In this document: positions 58,592 to 64,000 of the stretch, piece by piece
Layout: every line of letters starts with the position of its first letter
Position numbering within the stretch: position 1 is the stretch's first letter
From: Sipunculus nudus
Taxonomy: Eukaryota; Annelida; Sipuncula; Golfingiida; Sipunculidae
Direction of reading: 5' to 3'
Length of the DNA stretch: 64,000 nt
Assembly: GCA_026874595.1 (NCBI GenBank)
Contig: CM049313.1
Coordinates: 30,748,008-30,812,007 of the forward strand
Translations under genes and position numbers: made by a program
Notes under the pieces: generated by a model
The model's input: only the letters and a program-made list of their open reading frames with translations
Database searches by the model: none
Told to the model about the DNA's origin: nothing

Positions 58592-59609
58592 CTTTTTTTA
58601 ATAGGTCCGTTAACGGATTTACAACTTCTGCAAAGTTCTGACAAAATTTCCTGTAATATCCAGTCATTCCTAAGAATCGCATTAGTTCCTTGCGATTAGT
58701 AGGAACTGGAAATTCTACGATAGCAGATACTTTACTGGCAATTGGTTTTACACAACCTTGACCTACTTCGTGCCCTAAATATGTTACAGTTGCACGACAA
58801 AAATCACTCTTGGCAAGATTAACTGTCAATCCTGCTTTTTTCAGTCTCTCAAAGAGTTCTACCAAACTTTGTTTATGATCTTCCCATATGTGATTGTATA
58901 CAACAACATCATCAATATAGCAAGTACAGTTATCTAAGCCAGATAATACACAATTCATAAGTCTCATGAAGCAGGCTGGCGCATTTTTCATTCCGAAGGG
59001 CATAACTTTGTACTGGAACAAACCGTTTGGCGTTACAAACGCAGATATTTGCTTAGCCCGTTCGGTAAGAGGTACCTGCCAATAACCTTTTAACAGATCT
59101 AACTTGCTAATATACGTAGCAGATCCAATCCTATCAATGCAATCTTCCACTCTGGGCAAAGGGTAAGTATCTGTTATTGTTACAGTGTTAACTTTTCGAT
59201 AGTCTGTACAAAATCTGTAGGTCATATCAGGCTTCTTTATCAACAAACATGGGGAACACCAGGCACTACTGCTGTTTTCAATAATATCATTCTCTATCAT
59301 ATACTTTATTTCATTCTTTATGGCTTGTAACTTTTGGGGACCAGCTCTATATGGTGCCTGTTTAATAGGGGAAGCATCTCCTACGTCTACATCATGCTGT
59401 AGTACATTAGTTCTACTGGGGACATCAGGAAATAAAGAGTCATAATTTAGCAGGATTTCCTTCAACTCTGATAACTGATCGAAATCCAAATGTGACAATT
59501 TCTTATCTAAATTATTTAAAATATCAGAGTTGTTCAGTTTTACAGGATGTTCAGTTTTCTTCATGAGAACATCCTCGGCATTCTTTTCAGTTTCTTTAAT
59601 GAGTACCAA
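58569..59609 (-). CDS. Reverse transcriptase part of pol (Ty3/gypsy-type)
   Basis: RNA-directed DNA polymerase. 346 residues of open frame: YRAGPQKLQAIKNEI and SAWCSPCLLIKKPDMTYRFC (fingers), TDYRKVNTVTITDTYPLP, KLDLLKGYWQVPL with catalytic Asp171, QYKVMPFGMKNAPACFMRLM, CYIDDVVVY with YIDD at 231-234, YLGHEVGQG, RFLGMTGYYRKF. All expected RT motifs are present. The frame has no ATG start (first usable codon TTG at 59609) and is in the same frame as the upstream Gag-PR-IN ORF, separated only by the TAA at 59616-59618. It is thus the downstream half of one polyprotein, reached either by readthrough or not at all in this copy. The C-terminus is lost to the frameshift at 58593-58599. Confidence 0.93.
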   Translation of the reverse strand: MVLIKETEKNAEDVLMKKTEHPVKLNNSDILNNLDKKLSHLDFDQLSELKEILLNYDSLFPDVPSRTNVLQHDVDVGDASPIKQAPYRAGPQKLQAIKNEIKYMIENDIIENSSSAWCSPCLLIKKPDMTYRFCTDYRKVNTVTITDTYPLPRVEDCIDRIGSATYISKLDLLKGYWQVPLTERAKQISAFVTPNGLFQYKVMPFGMKNAPACFMRLMNCVLSGLDNCTCYIDDVVVYNHIWEDHKQSLVELFERLKKAGLTVNLAKSDFCRATVTYLGHEVGQGCVKPIASKVSAIVEFPVPTNRKELMRFLGMTGYYRKFCQNFAEVVNPLTDLLKKGQKIPLE

Positions 59610-59615
59610 ATTTGT

Positions 59616-62600
59616 TTAGGGAGGACTAGATTGACATGTTTCTGCTGATCTGTCATGATATTCTTTCAACATATTTATATGACAAAGTTGTTGCGACTTT
59701 CTACGATCAGGAGTATCAATCACATAATTCAAATCTGATTTCTTCTCAACAACTTTGTATGGTCCAGAGTATTTTGCTTGCAGGGGATGTCCTGGAATTG
59801 GGAATAATACCAGAACTTTATCACCAGGTTTAAATTCTCTTTTTGTCGTCTTTTTGTCATACCATACTTTCATTTTGTTTTGGGCTTTCTTTAAATGTTC
59901 TTGGGCGATTTCATTTGCCCTACTTAATTTCTCCTTGAATTCCTGAACATATTTTAACAAGCTACTATGAGAACTGTTTTCCATCCAAGTGTCTTTTAAC
60001 ACCGCCAGGGGGCCTCTTACGCAGTGCCCATACACTAATTCAAAAGGGCTAAACCCTAAGCTTTCTTGCACTGCTTCTCGGGCCGCAAATATCAAAAAGG
60101 GTAAACCCTCATCCCACTGGTTCCCAGTGTCAAGACAATAAGCTCTAATCATGTTTTTGAGAGTTTGGTGAAATCGCTCTAGAGCACCTTGACTCTCAGG
60201 ATGGTAGGCACTGGATTTGTAGTGTTTTATGCCTAGCTCTGCCATAACCTGGGCAAATATATTTGACATGAAATTTGAACCTTGATCCGTTTGTATTGTT
60301 CTTGGTAAGCCAAAAGTAGTAAAAAATTTAACCAGAGCTTCAACAATTTTCTTTGCAGATATAGTTCTAAGAGGAATAGCTTCTGGAAATCTAGTTGCAG
60401 TACACATGATTGTTAGAACATATTCATTGCCATGTTTAGTTTTTCTTAGCGGTCCTACACAGTCAAGTATTATTGATTCAAACGCATCATGTGTTGTTGG
60501 TATGGGCGAGAGTGGCGCAGGACTAATTTGGTGGGTTGGTTTTCCAATCATTTGACACACATGACAAGTTTTACAGTATTTCGCCACGTCTCGTTTTAAC
60601 TTTGGCCAATAGAAGTGTTGGAGAATTTTGTGTTTGGTTTTCCTTACACCCAAATGTCCTGCCAAAGGATGATCATGTGCAAGTTTTAAGATTTCTGGGC
60701 GATACTCGGGGGGAACTACAATTTGATAAAGAGTTTTCCACGTTTCGTCCGCTGGTATAGTGGGAGGTCTATATTTTCTGACTAGTACATCATTCTGTAA
60801 GGTGAAACAAGTTGGAACTTTATCTGCTTCCTCTTTAGTCAAGGCATTTTCTCTAAGGGAGGCAATATCAGGATCATTCTTTTGCATTGCTATCAAATCA
60901 TCAGTTTTCATGCTAACTTCTACATTCTTTACACTCCTATCCTTCTTTAACTGTTTATGCCCATTTTGATCAGGCGATTTCACACCGTTTGTTCTCCTTT
61001 GGAGATTTCTATTCAGGGTCTGTTTGCCCTGTAATACATTTGTAGTCGAGTCCTTTGGACTGGGTGTGCCACTTGGGTCACATGCGGGCGATTTAATATT
61101 TACTCGCGTAACGGGCTTTAAGCCACTGACGTCATCGTTTGAATGCGCCATAAAGGTTTGCGAGAGGTCAAGTACAGAACTCTCTGGTTTCAGACTTGCC
61201 TTTTTACTCATCGCTCGAGTCACTACACAGCCTGGAAATACGCCCGGAAACTCCTGCTGGAGCAGGTCTGTGTCCCTATCAGTGCTCGGCAATTTTGTCA
61301 TTCTGGGATCAATTTTCACTCTGTCACCAGCTAAAGCGTTGCCTAGGAGGAGCGAAACGCCCTCTACTGGCAACTTTGAACAAACTCCTACAGTTACAAA
61401 TTCAGAGACTAAATCAGATTCTAGTTTCACTCTGTGTAATGGAACTTCTAAAAATTCCGAATTAACGCCCTGGACTAGAACTGAACACCCCGCGTAACTC
61501 TCTTTAGAGAAGGGAAGAACAGATTTCAAAACGAGGCTTTGGGTTGCCCCGGTATCCCTTAAGATTTTAACACGGGCCTTTCTTGCATGGTTACCCTCTA
61601 ACTGAACAAAGCCATCTGACACAAAGGGCTGAAAGCTCTCGTGGACAGGGCTTTGTGTTTCACCTTTAGTCTCTAGTTTACTGGGCATTGTTACCGGTTT
61701 CATGCTCTGCGTAACAGTTAATGCATTAGGTTTAGGCTTACTTTGACCGTATCTTTTTCTATAACACTCAGATTCTGTATGCCCCTTGAACTCACAGAAT
61801 GTACAATATTTGGGTCCAGTCCTAGGTTGTCCCTCTTTATGTTGAGCAGGAGAGACAGATTGACTTTTATACTGGGGTTTACCATGATCGGACTGTGGTT
61901 TACCTGAGCCGGAGTGACCCCGATAGTAGGGACTACCCTTTCTCCGACCCAGTTTTGGGCTTTTGCTACCCTCTCTTTTCTCACCATACCTCCTCCTGTG
62001 ACTGGTATAACTGGGGCGGTGCGTCAAGGCAAATTCATCTGCCAGGATACCAGCCTCGTTTACATTTCTTACTTTATGTTCATCCAAAAATATTTTAATG
62101 TCACTACGGATATGCCTTTTGAACTCTTCTATCAAAATTAGTTGTTTGAGTTTTTCAAAATCCTGATCAATTTTCATAGACTGACACCATCTATTAAATG
62201 CACTTTCTTTGTCTCTAGCATATTCAACATGAGTTTGATTTTCTCTTTTTGTGGCATTCCTAAATTTTAAGCGATACGCTTCGGGGACTAATTCATAGGC
62301 TCTCAGAATGACCTCTTTTACAGTGTCGTAATCCCTGCATTGTTCGTCTGTGAGCTCAGTGTAAACGTCCTGTGCGCGACCAACCAGAACGCTTTGTAAC
62401 AACAGGGTCCACTGGCCTTTAGGCCAAGCCATTAAAGTGGCCACCCGTTCAAAATAGCTGAAATAACGCTCCACTTCATTTTCATTGAAGGGAGGTACTT
62501 TTGTCGGATTTCTGAATAGGAATTCAGACGGCTCATGTGCTTTACGATTTTGAGGATTTTGTAACTCTAACTCTTTCAACTTAATTTGCGTTTCTCTTTC

Positions 62601-62918
62601 GATTTCACATCTACAGATTTCATATTTCAATTTAAGTTCATACTTTCTCAATTCTAGTTCTATCGGGTCAATAGCTGTTGCCCCAAGAGGTTCCTTAATA
62701 GGTTTTTCCTCCAAATCTGATTCCTCTTTACTATCTACATCACCATATAATGATTTCTTAAGTACATTTCTTAAACCCTCTACAGTGCATACATCCATGA
62801 TGTCAATATTTAAATGTAGAGCAACAATTTCAAGTTCATTTTTCTTTAACGTATACAATAAGCTCCTATTTTCTCTTAATTGTGGTATAATTTCATTTGG
62901 TTTAAATTCCGTACCCAT
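59616..62918 (-). CDS. Gag-protease-integrase polyprotein, 1100 aa
   Basis: Starts ATG (62918-62916), 158 bp after the 5' LTR. Residues 20-60 resemble a SAP-like helical motif; 85-125 are charged, probably coiled coil. Residues 140-300 are a capsid region with a SCAN-like stretch (ILRAYELVPEAYRLKFRN, then LILIEEFKRHIRSDI). A basic Ser/Gly-rich linker leads to a CX2CX4HX4C knuckle (Cys372, Cys375, His380, Cys385). Aspartic protease: LRDTGATQ, Asp455, with LLLGNALAG near 526. Integrase: zinc-binding His750, His754, Cys785, Cys788; catalytic Asp819, Asp878, Glu914 (35 residues between the last two); C-terminal GPY/F-type module (YSGPYKVVEKK, about 1050-1085). The frame is intact and ends TAA, with RT continuing in the same frame beyond it. 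Finding integrase here, before RT, is the notable point. Confidence 0.93.
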   Translation of the reverse strand: MGTEFKPNEIIPQLRENRSLLYTLKKNELEIVALHLNIDIMDVCTVEGLRNVLKKSLYGDVDSKEESDLEEKPIKEPLGATAIDPIELELRKYELKLKYEICRCEIERETQIKLKELELQNPQNRKAHEPSEFLFRNPTKVPPFNENEVERYFSYFERVATLMAWPKGQWTLLLQSVLVGRAQDVYTELTDEQCRDYDTVKEVILRAYELVPEAYRLKFRNATKRENQTHVEYARDKESAFNRWCQSMKIDQDFEKLKQLILIEEFKRHIRSDIKIFLDEHKVRNVNEAGILADEFALTHRPSYTSHRRRYGEKREGSKSPKLGRRKGSPYYRGHSGSGKPQSDHGKPQYKSQSVSPAQHKEGQPRTGPKYCTFCEFKGHTESECYRKRYGQSKPKPNALTVTQSMKPVTMPSKLETKGETQSPVHESFQPFVSDGFVQLEGNHARKARVKILRDTGATQSLVLKSVLPFSKESYAGCSVLVQGVNSEFLEVPLHRVKLESDLVSEFVTVGVCSKLPVEGVSLLLGNALAGDRVKIDPRMTKLPSTDRDTDLLQQEFPGVFPGCVVTRAMSKKASLKPESSVLDLSQTFMAHSNDDVSGLKPVTRVNIKSPACDPSGTPSPKDSTTNVLQGKQTLNRNLQRRTNGVKSPDQNGHKQLKKDRSVKNVEVSMKTDDLIAMQKNDPDIASLRENALTKEEADKVPTCFTLQNDVLVRKYRPPTIPADETWKTLYQIVVPPEYRPEILKLAHDHPLAGHLGVRKTKHKILQHFYWPKLKRDVAKYCKTCHVCQMIGKPTHQISPAPLSPIPTTHDAFESIILDCVGPLRKTKHGNEYVLTIMCTATRFPEAIPLRTISAKKIVEALVKFFTTFGLPRTIQTDQGSNFMSNIFAQVMAELGIKHYKSSAYHPESQGALERFHQTLKNMIRAYCLDTGNQWDEGLPFLIFAAREAVQESLGFSPFELVYGHCVRGPLAVLKDTWMENSSHSSLLKYVQEFKEKLSRANEIAQEHLKKAQNKMKVWYDKKTTKREFKPGDKVLVLFPIPGHPLQAKYSGPYKVVEKKSDLNYVIDTPDRRKSQQLCHINMLKEYHDRSAETCQSSPP

Positions 62919-63055
62919 ATTTGCAAAGTGTCAAGATAACATGTCTGAGAAATATCCGAGTTCAATTTTAGTTAAACACTAGTTCAATAACTAGAAGTTA
63001 TAGAGACCACTGTGAAATTTTACATCCAAATGTAGCCGTTATTACGAAATACAGG
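62919..63055 (-). other. 5' leader of the LTR element
   Basis: Untranslated leader between the primer-binding site and the Gag ATG. No upstream ORF of note. Confidence 0.6.
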
Positions 63056-63073
63056 GTCTCGTCGCGGTCACCA
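63056..63073 (-). other. Primer-binding site, tRNA-Trp-like
   Basis: In element sense TGGTGACCGCGACGAGAC, three bases after the 5' LTR. It agrees at about 15 of 18 positions with the tRNA-Trp primer site as I recall it; another tRNA may fit better. Confidence 0.65.
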
Positions 63074-63076
63074 TTA

Positions 63077-63810
63077 TGTTACGGTCCCTTTTCACACCAA
63101 ACAACTCCGGCCGAACCGTAACACATATGCTCAGACACGTTCTCTTCAAATGAATACGTAACCAAAATATGGGTGCAAAAACAGTACTATATTCCTATAT
63201 CACAATATTTACATTCGTACACAAATAATATAATAGTCAATACATAACGTAATTCATAACCAAGTCTCTGAAGAAAAACTGAGTCTCTAAATAACGAACT
63301 GTTACGAAATACTTAACTGAATCCGGTATACGAGAAACTGAAGTCCATCATCAACACATAATTCGGGCACACACAAAACTGAAGTCCTGTATTAATCCAT
63401 GTGGCACCAAACAAACATAAAGTCTCTCCTCTTCCTAAATAATAAAGTTCATGGCGTGGTTCATGGCATTCCGTGGGCTTGGGGACCAAGAGCCCACGGT
63501 CACGGTCCCCGGGGAAAATAGCAACGTGGCGTAGCAAAGTCGATAGTCCCGCCTCGTACAGCAGGCGAGTTCGTTTTATAGTACTTCAACAATGGGTGGA
63601 AACCGCAGAAGTTTGTGGTTTTGCTTGAAAGAAACGATAGCGCCGTCAGAACTGCAAAACCAGTACTGAATGGTTCCAGAATAGTTTTTATGTTTCTCAA
63701 AGCGCGTCAGTAGTCACTGACAGCGGGGTGGATCCATAAGCGTGGAAACGGGGGCGGCCACACCACTTCGTGGCGCCATCCTCCGATGTCCGGGTGACGT
63801 CCATGCAACA
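63077..63810 (-). repeat. 5' LTR
   Basis: Starts TGTTGCATGG and ends CCGTAACA in element sense. It carries the promoter for the element. Confidence 0.92.
63574..63580 (-). promoter_or_regulatory. TATA box of the 5' LTR
   Basis: TATAAAA in element sense, followed by a GC-rich stretch; transcription would start about 30 bp downstream near 63545. The same box is kept in the other LTR. Confidence 0.5.
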
Positions 63811-63880
63811 ATATATATATATAGGCCTATATATATACCCGTATATATATACACGTATATATATACACGTGTATATACAG
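63811..63880. repeat. TA/ACGTATA microsatellite, right flank of LTR element
   Basis: Mixed TATATA and ACACGTATA runs; continuation of the insertion target. Confidence 0.9.
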
Positions 63881-64000
63881 CATTTATTATGAGGCCATCC
63901 GACCGAGTATGTAGTACCTAGTGTCAAAGACTATCAATTCTCTGGCCCATATGAAATTTGCCATCCATTAAACTTTCAGGCTTAAACGTATACACTATGT
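63881..64000. other. Unassigned sequence at window end
   Basis: About 120 bp with no recognised feature. Confidence 0.4.

Larger units (their letters stand above)
57145..63810 (-). mobile_element. Gmr1-like Ty3/gypsy LTR retrotransposon, nearly complete (6.67 kb)
   Basis: Two LTRs of 733 and 734 bp with about ten differences by eye, starting TGTT and ending AACA in element sense. Primer-binding site, polypurine tract, Gag, protease, integrase, RT and RNase H are all present on the minus strand. Integrase precedes RT, a Ty1/copia-like order, while the RT (YIDD) is gypsy-like; this is the defining arrangement of Gmr1-like elements. No envelope gene. Two breaks are seen: an in-frame TAA at 59616-59618 and a frameshift at 58593-58599. 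The target is TA microsatellite, so the duplication cannot be sized. Confidence 0.9.

Noticed and set aside
58593-58599. Programmed -1 frameshift between RT and RNase H
   Set aside because: The A AAA AAA heptamer is present, but RNase H is in the +1 frame relative to RT, so a -1 slip would not reach it.
61024-61497. 157-codon plus-strand frame in the LTR element
   Set aside because: Antisense shadow of the intact Gag-protease-integrase frame.

Overview
This is a eukaryotic, almost entirely repetitive window. The repeat styles (dispersed elements opening with T-run + TAGC, dense CGTCCGTC-type stretches, GGTGGCGCCACC palindromes, the 'CGTGG' dispersed repeat) and the kinds of retroelement present suggest a marine invertebrate, most likely a bivalve mollusc. 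That is inference from remembered repeat styles; no host gene confirms it. No rRNA, tRNA, CRISPR array or operon was seen.

Layout. 1-6794: copies of a dispersed family (family B, 5' end TAGCGAACCTGTGAGC, 3' end with AGGCCTGTAGGCCT and CTTGTT), followed by the 3' part of family A. 6925-7124: a possible host terminal coding exon. 7361-8446: a Helitron-like non-autonomous element. 8930-10330: satellite S1 (about 128 bp). 10473-20760: three tandem copies of a 2.25-kb unit. Copy 1 is split by a 5'-truncated non-LTR retrotransposon (12398-17850) with a full-length endonuclease/reverse transcriptase ORF. Copy 2 is the unfilled site, and copy 3 is internally deleted.

22262-48182: six arrays of a second satellite (S2, about 120 bp, two perfect palindromes per unit) that act as landing sites for dispersed elements. 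Families A, B and C all join S2 at its T-run. An 8.6-kb composite (25398-33987) is a family B element carrying a nested TIR transposon (26014-27887) and a nested family A element (30821-33812). A 2.4-kb family A copy plus flanking satellite is present three times (35013, 38196, 42825).

48183-57144: more A and B copies, a 275-bp tandem repeat, a broken minus-strand coding region (53165-53929) and microsatellites. 57145-63810: a nearly intact LTR retrotransposon on the minus strand, inserted in a TA microsatellite. Its pol order is protease-integrase-RT-RNase H although its RT is Ty3/gypsy-like; this is the arrangement of Gmr1-like elements. Its Gag has a SCAN-like capsid region.

The only substantial coding capacity is that of the two retrotransposons. 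The non-LTR element encodes a partial ORF1 RNA-binding protein and an ORF2 replicase. The LTR element encodes Gag, protease, integrase, RT and RNase H, broken by one in-frame stop and one frameshift. The most unusual content is the shared terminal architecture of families A, B and C and their repeated use of one T-run in S2.
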